A stretch of DNA of 64,000 bases from Pseudoalteromonas luteoviolacea (lineage in GTDB: Bacteria; Pseudomonadota; Gammaproteobacteria; Enterobacterales; Alteromonadaceae). Under the pieces are notes generated by a model. The model was not told where the DNA came from. It saw nothing but the letters and a program-made list of their open reading frames with translations, and did no database searches. Position numbers and translations under genes: made by a program. Positions within the stretch are counted from its first letter, which is position 1. The number at the start of each line of letters is the position of its first letter. This document shows, in pieces, positions 7,323 through 17,247 of this stretch. The stretch lies in contig NZ_JWIC01000005.1 of assembly GCF_000814765.1 (NCBI RefSeq), positions 744,001 to 808,000 on the forward strand, read 5' to 3'.

Positions 7323-8450
7323 TTAAAGAGCCGACTTTAAAGCTTTGTTATAATCTATTAAATAATTAAAAACCTTATTTGAAATCGCTTCTAACTTTGG
7401 TTGAGTATTTTCCTCTGCCACATTGGTTACAACAAAAATACCCACCTTTTTCTTCGGGTAAATGACCAGCCAACTAGATGTGCCCATTGAACCGCCGCTT
7501 TGATAGAGCATGAGTTCATTTGAGTCATCTTTAGCGGTATACCAATAAAATGCCTTGCCATGACCCGTCCAACTCTCCTCTAAAAGTTGATGAGAAATAG
7601 CCACCTCAGGCTCTGAAGAAAATTGATGTTGAATATAGCGCGTAACGGACTCAACGTTTGAAGTTAATCCTCCACCAGCAAACCAATATGGACTCGCCAA
7701 GGGCATTTGATTGCCATTTCCATCTGATCCGACTGTGACTTCGCTTACCTCGGAGTTTGTACGTCTGAATTTTGTGCCGCGCTCTCCAGACTTGCTTGTG
7801 ATCATTTCAGAAATCAGTAATTCAAACGGTTTTTGGTAAACTGACTCCAGAATGTATCCAGCTAAGTTGGTACCGACGCTTGAATATAGATAGTCCTCGC
7901 CTGGTGTAGAATTCAGTTTTACGTTTTTAAGATCGTCAAAGTAGTCATCTCTAGAATATTTTGATATTTTTTCGAAATACCTGCCTTGCTCAATATCTTC
8001 TCGGCTAGCAGCAAAATTGCCCGGCAGCCCACTGGTATGCGTCAAAAGGTGTCGTAAAGTTATAGACTGGTTGGACAGTTCTAAGTTTTTATATTCGTCA
8101 TTTTTAAGATAATGACGGATATCTTTATCAAGCTCAACTTTACCGTCGTGAATAGCCTTCGCAACCGCTAACCCTGTGTAAGTTTTGGTTAACGAGCCAA
8201 TTTCGTATATTGTTTGGCTATTAGGCTTATCGCCATTCCTTAACGTCCCTAAATGATATTGGTAAGTCTTATCTGAGTCTACGACTGAAATTGAGACGAC
8301 CTGCCCAGCATTTTCATTAATAAGTTCAATGAGTTCATTCTTCGTATTAGATTCAAAATTAGTTGCATCATGACTTTTGCAAGAAGCCAACACTGCCATT
8401 AATGAAATAGCCAATACCGATGATATAGTTTGAGTTATTAATTGGCTCAT
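7323..8450 (-). CDS. Serine hydrolase lipoprotein, class C beta-lactamase fold
   Basis: A 375-residue member of the beta-lactamase/penicillin-binding-like hydrolase family. The N terminus is a lipoprotein signal with lipobox LASC and lipid-attachment Cys24, placing the enzyme in a membrane-anchored periplasmic position. The catalytic SxxK is SLTK at 86-89 and the second motif is YSS at 189-191 (YSSVGTN). A glycine-rich segment near residue 320 (YQSGGSMGTSSW) takes the place of the KTG box. Members include esterases, D-aminopeptidases and peptidases as well as AmpC, so a resistance role should not be assumed. It stands alone between two gaps, and nothing in the context suggests a substrate. 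Confidence 0.85.
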   Translation of the reverse strand: MSQLITQTISSVLAISLMAVLASCKSHDATNFESNTKNELIELINENAGQVVSISVVDSDKTYQYHLGTLRNGDKPNSQTIYEIGSLTKTYTGLAVAKAIHDGKVELDKDIRHYLKNDEYKNLELSNQSITLRHLLTHTSGLPGNFAASREDIEQGRYFEKISKYSRDDYFDDLKNVKLNSTPGEDYLYSSVGTNLAGYILESVYQKPFELLISEMITSKSGERGTKFRRTNSEVSEVTVGSDGNGNQMPLASPYWFAGGGLTSNVESVTRYIQHQFSSEPEVAISHQLLEESWTGHGKAFYWYTAKDDSNELMLYQSGGSMGTSSWLVIYPKKKVGIFVVTNVAEENTQPKLEAISNKVFNYLIDYNKALKSAL

Positions 8451-8931
8451 CGTTTTCCTTTTAAAATCATTAAAATCGTTGTTTAGACGACAAAATTAAG
8501 CAAAAGGTTTAAAGGCTGAATGAATTTAGTGTAGCCATCAGAACAAGTAATAAACGTGTTTTTTAATAAAGCCCATATAGTTCCCAAGCTATACCAAAAA
8601 AACTGCACCATGCGGAGCCAAGCTTGACGAGTCCGCGTTAATTTTATAAAGCTAACTTTGTAGACAGTTTTTCATCCCATCCTTTTTGAACGTGAACTGA
8701 GCATGTACATTACATACTTGAAAATTACTCTGCAAAATACATGATTAATTTCACCTAACTACTTACGACGTTTGATATGTAAACGCACGCAGTATTCACT
8801 GAATACTGGTTTGTTGCCTACTAAAGCACTTTACACCATCATGTTTCCTAAAACAGAACAACCAAAAAAGTGGCTAATATAGCCACTTTTTTTAACTTAA
8901 CGATGGAGTTATTATCTACCCTGCACTTAAG
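8451..8931. other. Gene-free stretch between serine hydrolase and helicase operon
   Basis: No coding sequence or RNA gene recognised. The part nearest the hydrolase start should carry its promoter; the right end has the strong terminator of the helicase operon, listed separately. Confidence 0.45.
8864..8892. terminator. Bidirectional terminator after the helicase operon
   Basis: A 13-base perfect stem (AAAAAAGTGGCTA and complement) with a 3-base loop has A and T tracts on both sides, so it can work on either strand. It lies about 40 bases past the stop codon of the small partner gene. Confidence 0.85.
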
Positions 8932-9311
8932 CTACTCTTTATAATCTACAGCGACGTTATTTTCATCATATATCAAGTATACGGAGTTTTCTTTTTTCAT
9001 ACCTGACGAATATGAAATTGCTGTGTACAACACCAACAAATCATCTTGATAAACAAACTTAGCAACGGGTTTATTGAAACTATCACTTGCAGGGTTATTT
9101 CCTAACTCTATAATTTCACTCCCCCCTTCTTTCACGAGCAATCGCTTATCAGGATTATCTAAATTTGCCTCTAATATCATTAACCTATCAAGAACCTCAG
9201 CCAGAGGCTCTCTCTTATTTAGATAATCAGCTAAAGGGTCATGGGTGTTAATCGTTGTTGCAATACCCGACGACTTGCTTTCCTCTTTGTTTTTTCAGCA
9301 ATTATTGCCAT
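8932..9311 (-). pseudogene. Small partner gene of the helicase, frameshifted
   Basis: An ORF of 82 codons (start at 9180) is only the C-terminal part of a longer gene. Reading upstream in the same frame gives continuous coding-like sequence (ESKSSGIATT, INTHDPLADYLNKREPLAEV) with no in-frame start. An ATG at 9311, overlapping the helicase stop codon by ten bases, opens MAIIAEK in another frame. Adding one base to the six-T run at 9290-9295 joins the two into a single protein of about 127 residues (MAIIAEKNKEESKSSGIATT...). The overlap suggests translational coupling to the helicase. No family recognised. The frame change may be real decay or a homopolymer base-calling error. Confidence 0.6.
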
Positions 9312-11976
9312 TTATCAATGCGCTTTATATCTTTGTCAAATGTGGATGAAAAAGCCCTCATTTTCGCTTTCAACAGAGCCTCCCTACCCTGACTATTTCT
9401 GGTATAAATAAGATCAGCAGAACCAACATGCTTACTCCATGCCGCGATGAAAACTTCAGCAGAATCTTTTTTTTACCCCCATAATAGTAGGCACCGCGTG
9501 ATAATCTTTACGGGCCATTCCCAAAAAGTGCCCCTCACGCACTACCAAATACCTTGGGTTATCAATTGATGCTAAGACTTCTGCAATATTGTCAGCAAAA
9601 AGCGAAGATTCATAAAATGTGCCACCCGTTAACGCAATATTCAAACTTCCATCAGGACCTTGAGACGTTTTTACATCTAACAACCGCATCGGTGTAGTCA
9701 GATGTTTTGTTTTTGAAAGTGCCTCTAAGAGCGCTTTGCCGATTTGCTTTAGTGAACCATCAATTGGTAAATGTAATAGTGCTATACGTACTGCCTTGAT
9801 TGTTTTCGGTAGGTTTTTAACAAAAACATAGCCCAATCCTCCGGCTAAAAACCAAAGCGTTATTTTCGTCGAATGAGACTTTTTAAATAGTGAGGCACTT
9901 GCAGTCAAAACACTGAACGTGCCAAGTAACAGCTCTTGAATTAAATACTTGAAAGTGTTTTTTAAATGGAAAGCCTTAAAACTTTTCAGTTTAGGGACTT
10001 CTACAGAAGGGAGCGTTCTTCCGCTTTTATCAACTATGAGCGCCTCTTTCCATTTAGATGAAAGCCTATCAATACTTTTAAATCGAGCAAGCATCTGTTT
10101 ATTATTCGCGTAAACTGCAAACTTCAGCGACTCTGTGCTTTCTAAATATGAAGCGAGTTTTGAATCCAGTCTTTCAAACCCACTTTCTATGGATTTCCCT
10201 TTTTCCGCTAAACCAACAAAAGTAAAAAAACGCTTTTTGAGATTGGCGTAGTCAATTAGGCCAAAATGACTTTCTTTATCCAATGCCACCAAGTGCCAAA
10301 CACTACTCACTTTTTCTTTGTTTTTTTTGTCAAGCCTGATTGCTCGACCTCTCATCTGATTAGTGAGCATGAAAGATCCGACAGAACTAGCCAAAATCAA
10401 TGAATTTACCACAGGGGCATCCCAACCTTCTCCCAGTAAAGCACGCGTTCCGACTAAGGTTTTGATTTGGCCTTCACACAGTAATTTGGTAAAGACCACT
10501 GTCAACTGATTGAGAGGCCCTCTCACTTCTGCATAACCTGATAAATGCGCCAAAGGCACTAAGGTCAGCTTATCACCACTGTCTTCATTCTTAATTAGTT
10601 CCAACTTGCTTTCGTGTATAATCGATAGGCGACCAGTTAACATCGCAATGTCATGTTTAATCTCAGACTGGTGGGCTAACTTTTCAAAAACAGGCCAACT
10701 CCCTAAATTCACCTCACCTATGTTTCTATCAGAAGATATTGCTTCATCTCGGATGTAGTCAGTTAAGATCACCTGCCGTAAACTTGCTTTCCTTTTCTTT
10801 AGCTCTACTCGATGAATATCGAGACAACCTTTTATCTTAGCGACGCTAAGCGACAGAGAACGCTCAAAACGCTTTGAATGCTCCAGCATTAACTCACGTT
10901 TGTATAATAATTCAGAAGCCCTCAATTGCTTTTTTAGATCTTTAACAAACAAGTGTTGTGACTCATTCAAATCATAAGAGCTAGAAAATAGCATGCCTTC
11001 AACTAACTTTTGCCACCAGTATCGGCTTAACCTTGGGATATCACCGTGCTCCAAATCTAGTAACATGAGCGATGCGCGGGGAATTTGAATTTTTTTATGT
11101 TTTAGTAAAGACAAAATAGCAATTAGAACATGCGGTTGCTTTACTATTTCATGTGCGTGCTGTTCAGGTTCTGTAAGCCACTTATGACCCTGACAAATTT
11201 CTAGAAAAGCCTCATTGCAAAGCAAGTGAGCGCATAGCTGTTTAACACGCCCATCAAATTCATACATCTTTGCTTTTTCATCAGCAGTCACATCTACAGC
11301 CCAAATATAATCTTGATGGGCACACAACGTTTCTGCTTTAACTAGCTCAGGAACCGAAATTTTCCTCATCAATTGGACCACATAGTTGTTCGTACTTTAT
11401 CCACTCATGACCCTGAGCATCATATGGTGGTGTTGCAGTCAATGAGACAATCACCATATCAGGTATCGCTTCGCAAACGGTTGTCAAAGCTTTCCACCAT
11501 TCCTGCCTTAAATGATGCGCCTCATCCAAAATCAAAACTTTGATATTCGAGCTTTCAAGGTGAGAAATAAAAGCAGCTAACTCCTGTTTGTTTGGGCAAC
11601 TTGCTTCTTCTTCTGTTTCGTCTTCCAGTTCATCAATATCTTGAATCTTGGCATGCAAAGCTTGATAAGTTATTGACGTAAATGCTTTTGGTGTATCTAA
11701 ATGGTTACTAGTCATTCTAAGAGAAAAGGGTTGTCGCAGTTGGTGAAGTCTCTTAATCTGTCTATCCATTGGTCACGAATAACTCTTGTAGGTGATAATA
11801 TAAGCGCTTTATGTCTAAGCCTTTTAAAAACCTCTATCCCTAAAGTGGTTTTTCCCGCACCGGGTGCTGCGACAATGTGTAGTCTTACTATCATCAAGGT
11901 GCTCATTAACTGCATTGAGTACCCTTTCTTGATATGGTCGCCAACTATATTTGAAATTTAACTGATTAAAATCCAT
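9302..11976 (-). pseudogene. DEAH-box superfamily 2 helicase, broken by four frameshifts
   Basis: Reassembling three frames gives a helicase of about 890 residues. The ATG at 11976 opens MDFNQLNFKYSWRPYQERVL. An extra base near 11885 then shifts to the frame with Walker A (AAPGAGKTT). One base is missing near 11728, leading into the frame with DEAH (about 11526-11515) and SLTATPP. An extra base in the four-T run 11360-11363 leads into a 641-codon ORF with the second helicase domain (GTRALLGEGWDAP, QMRGRAIR). A last shift in the eight-T run 9467-9474 adds about 50 residues (DSAEVFIAAWSKHVG...). Between the helicase core and the C terminus are two hydrophobic segments. No internal nonsense codons occur in the long frames, so the damage is recent or a sequence artefact. 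The family is unnamed as far as I know; a defence role is possible but unproven. Confidence 0.75.
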
Positions 11977-12571
11977 TGAATAATACTAATTGTCCCAAAC
12001 CTATCAGCATACTACTGACTTATTTAACCTCTGCCAACTTGATTTTGAGTGGTGTCATCACTGCATATTACTTGTTCAAATTTATAAACCGAAATACCAC
12101 TATAAGCTACGACACTAGCTAAATATAGGAAGAATTGGGTCTACCGGATTGGTCGTTATGGCAGCTAAAATACCCGACAAATATATGCGTCGACCGCCCG
12201 TTGAACGCTCGTTATTGTCAATGTTATGGCTCAGTTCATTTGGTGAATTTCATCAAATATCAAGTGCCACCAGTAGTGATGCATATCATACGCAGAGCAA
12301 ACTTGAGCCTAGCTCCCTTAGAATACGATTATGTTAAGATGCCAAATTAAACGCTGGTGATATAAATGGTTCTGGCTGAGGTATGGGTATGGATTTGAAC
12401 AATAGGGATTAATGGATATAAAAATTAAGATCTAGTTTGAACTGAGTTTGTTTGGTAGATAGCGTGTTTATAATAAATTTTGAGATAAAAATAAGAAATG
12501 TAAATTAAAAAACAAACATGTTGGAGTTTGTAGTGACTTACACTTCAAACAACAAATGAGGAGATTTGGGT
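11977..12571. other. Gene-free stretch upstream of the helicase
   Basis: Two small overlapping plus-strand ORFs (about 12135-12350) have no recognisable similarity and no good ribosome site, so I do not call them. The stretch should contain the helicase promoter and the 3' flank of the 4.5S RNA gene. No tRNA, repeat array or transposase remnant was seen. Confidence 0.4.
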
Positions 12572-12681
12572 GGTAGTCTTACCAGCCACATCCCGGCACA
12601 CAAGTCATCCGCTGTGGCTGCTTCCTTCCGGACCTGACCAGGTTCACGAACTATTGTTGCGAGAGGACCAATAAGACTACC
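12572..12681 (-). ncRNA. ffs: 4.5S RNA of the signal recognition particle
   Basis: Small SRP RNA that binds Ffh and targets nascent membrane proteins to the inner membrane. The conserved core is exact in type: CAGGTCCGGAAGGAAGCAGC with GGAAG tetraloop region, followed by GTGTGCCGGGATGTGGCTGG. The ends (GGTAGTCTTA and TAAGACTACC) are complementary and close the hairpin, giving about 110 bases. It reads on the minus strand. The mature ends are inferred from pairing. Confidence 0.95.
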
Positions 12682-12709
12682 ATTGAGGGCCTTGTTTGGC
12701 GCGGGATGA

Positions 12710-12738
12710 ATTATGGCGATTTTCTTACTGGGATGCAA
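12710..12738 (-). promoter_or_regulatory. Probable ffs promoter
   Basis: TTGCAT, a 17-base spacer and CATAAT are followed by a GC-rich discriminator (CCCGCGCC) about 30 bases before the mature RNA. The GC-rich discriminator is typical of stable-RNA promoters under stringent control. The distance implies a 5' extension removed by processing, as in E. coli. Confidence 0.55.
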
Positions 12739-12749
12739 GCGAAAACTAA

Positions 12750-12796
12750 AAAAGCTTGCTTGTTTGCTGTTTGTTTAAGCAAGTAAGCAAGCTTTT
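12750..12796 (-). terminator. Terminator after the DUF3014 gene
   Basis: A 12-base perfect stem (AAAAGCTTGCTT/AAGCAAGCTTTT) with a 23-base loop begins about 25 bases past the DUF3014 stop, with a few T residues on the minus strand. Confidence 0.6.
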
Positions 12797-12820
12797 GATT
12801 ATTTAAGTATTAAATTTGTA

Positions 12821-13741
12821 CTAGTTGGCAATTGCACGCTGAAAAGCTTGTAAGCGTTTCTTCGCTTTTTTCATGTTTTCAGGACCCATACGTAAAAACA
12901 GTTTTTGCGCATCCGAAAGCTGCTCCCACTCGGCATACGCGTACTTGTAAGTCACGGACTCTTGGATAAGCGGTAAATTTGACTCAGGAATAGGAGTTTC
13001 TAGTAATTCACCCAACGCTTCTTGAAGCGTGTAATCAAACTCGTTGCCGTTATAGCCGATTTCTTCATACGCTTCGCTTATGAGAGGTTTATATTGCTCA
13101 TATAAGCGGACAAGCTGAGCTGTACTCATTGAGTTAAGCATATTGACGTACGGCGTATAGCGCTCAAAGCTATTTGGATCTGTGATGATTAAATCATCTT
13201 CTATCACCATGAAATTATCAGCAGGTTTGCTCACAGGATAGTGCTTTTTAGCCACTTTACCCTGCGCAAGATTATCGATAAATACAACACTGCGTCTAAC
13301 CATATCTTCAGTGACTAATAGCTCCATCGCTTGTTTGCTCAAATAACTCGCCACTGACTCGCGAACACTGGTATCACTGTCATCAAGACTGGGGAGTACA
13401 GGCTCCACAGGTTCTGCGGGTCTTGATTCTGGCTCAGTAACATTGGCGACAGGCTCTTCAATCACTTCAGGTACTGGCTCAGGGTCCACATTTGCCGTGA
13501 TTTCTGCTTTTTTCGTTTCTTCAGCTTTTTGACGTGCGGTGTTCACAACGGTTTTAGGGGTTTCTTCAGGCACCACGACATCCTGTCGAAATTTTGTATT
13601 GTCTGCGGGTTTATTTTCTTTGTTCGCTAATACAAATACAGCCACGATGATCAAGGCAACCACTGCAATTGCCGCAAGAAGTAACTGACTGTTAGAAGGC
13701 TTTTTATTTGTCCTTGGTTCTGCTGAACTGTGCTCTGACAT
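12821..13741 (-). CDS. DUF3014 domain protein, membrane-anchored
   Basis: A 306-residue protein with a single N-terminal membrane anchor (LLLAAIAVVALIIVAVFVLA, about residues 20-39), so the rest lies in the periplasm. A linker rich in Pro, Glu and Val follows (about 40-115), then a helical domain with the DUF3014 pattern (LPSLDDSDTSVRESV; FIDNLAQGKVAKKHYP; FMVIEDD; YTPYVNMLNSM). The function of the family is unknown. The ATG at 13741 is chosen over an ATG 12 codons upstream because it has GGAG nine bases before it and begins MSEHSSAEP ahead of the anchor. It stands alone with its own terminator. Confidence 0.85.
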   Translation of the reverse strand: MSEHSSAEPRTNKKPSNSQLLLAAIAVVALIIVAVFVLANKENKPADNTKFRQDVVVPEETPKTVVNTARQKAEETKKAEITANVDPEPVPEVIEEPVANVTEPESRPAEPVEPVLPSLDDSDTSVRESVASYLSKQAMELLVTEDMVRRSVVFIDNLAQGKVAKKHYPVSKPADNFMVIEDDLIITDPNSFERYTPYVNMLNSMSTAQLVRLYEQYKPLISEAYEEIGYNGNEFDYTLQEALGELLETPIPESNLPLIQESVTYKYAYAEWEQLSDAQKLFLRMGPENMKKAKKRLQAFQRAIAN

Positions 13742-14101
13742 GGAGGCTCCGTAAAATTCGCTTAAAAAACTCGGCAACTAAGAAAACACTTAGCAGCACC
13801 TAGTAATTAAAACACAAACTAAAAGATATCTCATCTGCGTCAACGCGCATTAACGAGAGTTTATCTCAAACTCGCATCTGTTTGCTGACAATTACATGAA
13901 CGCACGTACAAACAAGCGTCATCTCGACAAAAAACCACATAACTATGACACTTTTTTACGTCTTAAAATTTGTCAAAATTCCGTAACAGGCTGATATTTA
14001 AAAGAGATGTAAAATACACTTTCGCATGTAATTGAGTATAGTATATGAAAGTGCGAAGCTTTTATCTTTGTGATTAACAGCTTATTTTTGAAGGAGCAGA
14101 T
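13742..14101. other. Divergent promoter region, DUF3014 gene and patatin
   Basis: No gene found. For the patatin direction, TTGTCA, 17 bases, GATATT at 13970-13998 is a fair sigma-70 promoter candidate, and AAGGAG lies eight bases before the patatin start. Confidence 0.4.
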
Positions 14102-15247
14102 ATGAAAAAAGCACAATGTAAAATTGGCAAACCGCATATTGCACTGTTACTCACTGGAGGCGGCGCAAGGGCAGCCTATCAAGTAGGGGTATTAAAAGCC
14201 ATCGCACTGAGCTTACCGCGCAGTGCGCCACTGCCTTTTAAAATCATAAACGGTACCTCCGCTGGAGCAATTAACTCTACCGGGCTGGCATGTTATTCAT
14301 CAAATATGCACTTGGCCATTCGAAAAATTGAATGGATCTGGAAAAACTTTCACACCAACATGGTGTATAAAAGTAGTCTATTTGGGGCTTTTGGTCATTT
14401 AACTAACAATGTCATGCGCAGCTTTCAAGCAGACTACTTAAATCATCCACCAGCGAGCTTGCTCGACAACACGCCACTGCGTCAATTGCTCGAAGAGGTG
14501 ATGGACCTTGCACGGATCGATCGCAATATTCACCGTGGCTTTATCGATGCTTTATCAGTGACGGTCTCAAGCTACTCTAGCGGTAAGTCGGTGGCTTTTT
14601 TTCAAGCCAAAGATGCGAAGCCATGGCAAAGAGCCAAGCGCGAAGGCATTCAAACTCAGATCAACATTGACCACCTGATGGCATCCAGTGCTATTCCCAT
14701 GGTGTTTCCCAGTGTACGAGTTAAGCATAATTATTATGGTGACGGTTCCATTCACCAATTGTCGCCATTGAGTCCTTCCATTCACCTAGGTGCCAGTAAA
14801 ATATTCATCATTGGTGTGGAGCAACCCAAAGTGCAACAGCCTCTAGGTTACGAACCGCACTTTCCTGGTATGTCGGTAGTAGCGGGCCATTTGTTGGATA
14901 GTATTTTTAGTGACACCTTGCAATCAGATTTAGAACGTCTTGAACGTGTAAATCGCACCATTAGCTTACTGCCTGCAAGAGACAAACATAAAGAGCTCAA
15001 ACGCGTTGACACCTTGATTGTTAACCCATCTCAAAACTTCAATGAACTGGCGCTCGATTTTTATGATGATTTGCCCATCGCGGTTAAGTTGTTACTTAGA
15101 ACCATCGGGGTGAAAAAGCACTCACAATCGAGTTTAACCAGTTACTTACTGTTTGAGAAAAGCTATACGCAAGAGTTAATCAATATTGGTTATGAGGACG
15201 GTCTTAAACGCCTAGATGAAATTAAAACATTTTTAGAATTGGACTAA
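14102..15247 (+). CDS. Patatin-like phospholipase
   Basis: A 381-residue lipid acyl hydrolase with the Ser-Asp dyad of the patatin family. The oxyanion-hole glycines are GGGARAAYQVGV (from residue 19), the nucleophile is Ser53 in GTSAG, and the catalytic Asp is in GDG at 213-215. There is no signal peptide, so it is cytoplasmic or delivered by another route. The spacing from the nucleophile to the DG motif fits bacterial RssA/PlpD-type patatins, but no autotransporter barrel is attached. AAGGAG just before the ATG supports the start. It ends overlapping the antiporter gene by four bases, convergently. Confidence 0.9.
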   Translation: MKKAQCKIGKPHIALLLTGGGARAAYQVGVLKAIALSLPRSAPLPFKIINGTSAGAINSTGLACYSSNMHLAIRKIEWIWKNFHTNMVYKSSLFGAFGHLTNNVMRSFQADYLNHPPASLLDNTPLRQLLEEVMDLARIDRNIHRGFIDALSVTVSSYSSGKSVAFFQAKDAKPWQRAKREGIQTQINIDHLMASSAIPMVFPSVRVKHNYYGDGSIHQLSPLSPSIHLGASKIFIIGVEQPKVQQPLGYEPHFPGMSVVAGHLLDSIFSDTLQSDLERLERVNRTISLLPARDKHKELKRVDTLIVNPSQNFNELALDFYDDLPIAVKLLLRTIGVKKHSQSSLTSYLLFEKSYTQELINIGYEDGLKRLDEIKTFLELD

Positions 15248-17247
15248 GGAAGACCATCTAAAATAAATTGTTCAGCACGCTCTACTCTTCTGGGTTTGCC
15301 CTTGAGCAACAGCACATCACTCGCTTGAAGTATAATATCTTCGTCCGGCATAGGTATTTCGGTGCCATCACGCCTCAAAGCTTTAACAACGACTTTCTGA
15401 CGCACTAACTGAAGCTGCGAAATGGTTTTTTCAACTGCATAGGCATCTTCAGGTAATGCCACTGCATGTAAGTATTCTAGGCGATCTGTCACAAAACTAG
15501 AGCTTGAATGACTGTGGCCGTATTCACTCATTTCGTCACTGCTCCCTGTGAAGAAGCCATGTAAGTACTCGTAGCGATTTTGTCGCTCCTTACTCACACG
15601 TTTAAAAATCCGCCTCATCGGCACGCCAGACATATACAGCACATGGGACACCAACATTAAACTCGCTTCTAAGGATTCAGGTACTACTTCTGTGACACCC
15701 AATTGCTTTAAGTCTTCCAAGTGTGTGTCATCTTGCATTCTGACCAAAATTTTGACTTCTGGTGCATAATGCTTAAGTGCATCAATAACAATTTGGCTTT
15801 GCTCAAAGTCATCCATGGTCACTATCACTAACCTTGCCTTATTAACACAGGCAGACTTTAAAATGGCTTTTTGTCCTGCATGACCAAAAATGACGGGCTC
15901 ACCAGCGGTTTGCGCTTCTTGCACAATAATAGGGTTACGTTCAATTGCTACGTAAGGAATTGCTTCAGGCTTTAAAAAACGGGCAATGGTTTGCCCAACT
16001 CGCGCATACCCGAAGATAACCACATGATCTTTAACTGTATCGTCTTTAAATCCAGCATACGTAAAATCAGATTTATGCTCGCCATCTAACTTAAATAGCT
16101 TTAAGAGCCTATCTGTTTCGCTCATAAGATAGGGAGTAAATGCCATGGATAGCACGCCAAGGGCAATTAAAAACGACGCGGTATCAGGGGTTAACAAGTG
16201 ATGCTGGCCAGCAAGCGCCACCAATACGAAACCAAACTCCCCCATTTGCCATAACATAATCCCAGAGGCGAGCGCATCGCGTTTTCGCTCCCCCATCATT
16301 TGCGCACTCAAGTAGACAATGGTCACTTTAACCAAAAGCAATACTGCCATCGCGGCAACTATATACCCAAATGCACTGATCACATACGCCACATCAAGCT
16401 GCATGCCGACGGTAACAAAAAAGAGCCCCATAAGAATATCTCTAAAAGGCCTTATTTCAGCTTCCAATTGATGCCGGTACTGGCTCTCTCCTAGCATCAT
16501 CCCCGCCAAGAAAGCGCCTAACGCCATCGAAAGCCCAAATGCGTATGTCAACGCACCAGCGCACAACGCCACAACCAAAGTCGTCAATACAAATAGCTCA
16601 TCTGTTCTGGCCAGCGCAACTTCATTAAACACCTTGGGCAATATCCATTTACCAATCGCCCAAAGTAGTAAACACACAAATGCCCCTTTGGCCAGCGCCA
16701 ACACCAGCGCGCCCACTAAAAATTGATTGTCAGTACTGGCCATCAATGGAAATACAATCAGCATGGGGACGACAGCAATGTCTTGAAACAGCAGCACCCC
16801 GATAGAAAGCTGCCCTTTGCGCAAATTCAGCATGCCTGATTCTTTCATGATCTTAACCACGACCGCAGTAGATGAGAGCGATACGATACAAGCGATGATC
16901 AACGACTCAGACCAGCCAAACCCGAAAAATGACACTAAAAAGGTACCTATCAAGATAGATAGCAATACTTGAGTACTGCCCAGCCCAAATACCACACTGC
17001 GCATTGCCATTAGTTTTGGTATAGAAAATTCCAAACCTAAACTAAATAACAGAAATACAATTCCAACTTCAGCAATTAAATGGATTTCATGGCTGTTATC
17101 CATTAAGCCATAACCTGCCGCCACTAAGCCAGTAAGTAAATACGCTAATATCGGCGGCAGCCCTACTCTTTTAAAGGACCAAACCAAGATCACAGCACAC
17201 AGTAGCAGCGCAACAACATCGGTAAAATGACCATGTATCGCGGTCAT
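15244..17247 (-). CDS. CPA2 family K+/H+ antiporter, KefB/KefC type
   Basis: Membrane antiporter of about 667 residues in the monovalent cation:proton antiporter-2 family. The N-terminal 380 residues hold about 12 hydrophobic segments including LLFQDIAVVPML, a CPA2 hallmark. A RCK/TrkA-N domain follows (HVVIFGYARVGQTIARF), then a TrkA-C-like domain at the C terminus (DVLLLKGKPRRVERAE). In KefB/KefC this RCK domain is controlled by glutathione and nucleotides; whether this protein responds to glutathione cannot be told, and no KefF/KefG partner gene is adjacent. A TTG at 17298 would add 17 residues and has GGGGG before it; the ATG at 17247 fits homologue length better, but the choice is open. 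Confidence 0.85.
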   Translation of the reverse strand: MTAIHGHFTDVVALLLCAVILVWSFKRVGLPPILAYLLTGLVAAGYGLMDNSHEIHLIAEVGIVFLLFSLGLEFSIPKLMAMRSVVFGLGSTQVLLSILIGTFLVSFFGFGWSESLIIACIVSLSSTAVVVKIMKESGMLNLRKGQLSIGVLLFQDIAVVPMLIVFPLMASTDNQFLVGALVLALAKGAFVCLLLWAIGKWILPKVFNEVALARTDELFVLTTLVVALCAGALTYAFGLSMALGAFLAGMMLGESQYRHQLEAEIRPFRDILMGLFFVTVGMQLDVAYVISAFGYIVAAMAVLLLVKVTIVYLSAQMMGERKRDALASGIMLWQMGEFGFVLVALAGQHHLLTPDTASFLIALGVLSMAFTPYLMSETDRLLKLFKLDGEHKSDFTYAGFKDDTVKDHVVIFGYARVGQTIARFLKPEAIPYVAIERNPIIVQEAQTAGEPVIFGHAGQKAILKSACVNKARLVIVTMDDFEQSQIVIDALKHYAPEVKILVRMQDDTHLEDLKQLGVTEVVPESLEASLMLVSHVLYMSGVPMRRIFKRVSKERQNRYEYLHGFFTGSSDEMSEYGHSHSSSSFVTDRLEYLHAVALPEDAYAVEKTISQLQLVRQKVVVKALRRDGTEIPMPDEDIILQASDVLLLKGKPRRVERAEQFILDGLP

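Noticed and set aside
7323..8450. Serine hydrolase as an AmpC resistance beta-lactamase
   Set aside because: It has the fold motifs, but the YxN motif is YSS, there is no KTG box, and it is a lipoprotein; a peptidase or esterase is as likely.
11701..11961. 86-codon plus-strand ORF opposite the helicase Walker A region
   Set aside because: It is the antisense of the helicase coding sequence with Walker A and shows no features of its own.
12190..12240. Integron attC-like sequence (GTTGAACGC, CTCGTTAT with partly complementary flank)
   Set aside because: The core sites RYYYAAC and GTTRRRY are not both present at proper spacing, and no cassette or integrase gene is nearby.
12135..12350. Two overlapping plus-strand ORFs of 60-70 codons
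   Set aside because: No recognisable similarity, no good ribosome site, and they overlap each other in different frames, which suggests chance.
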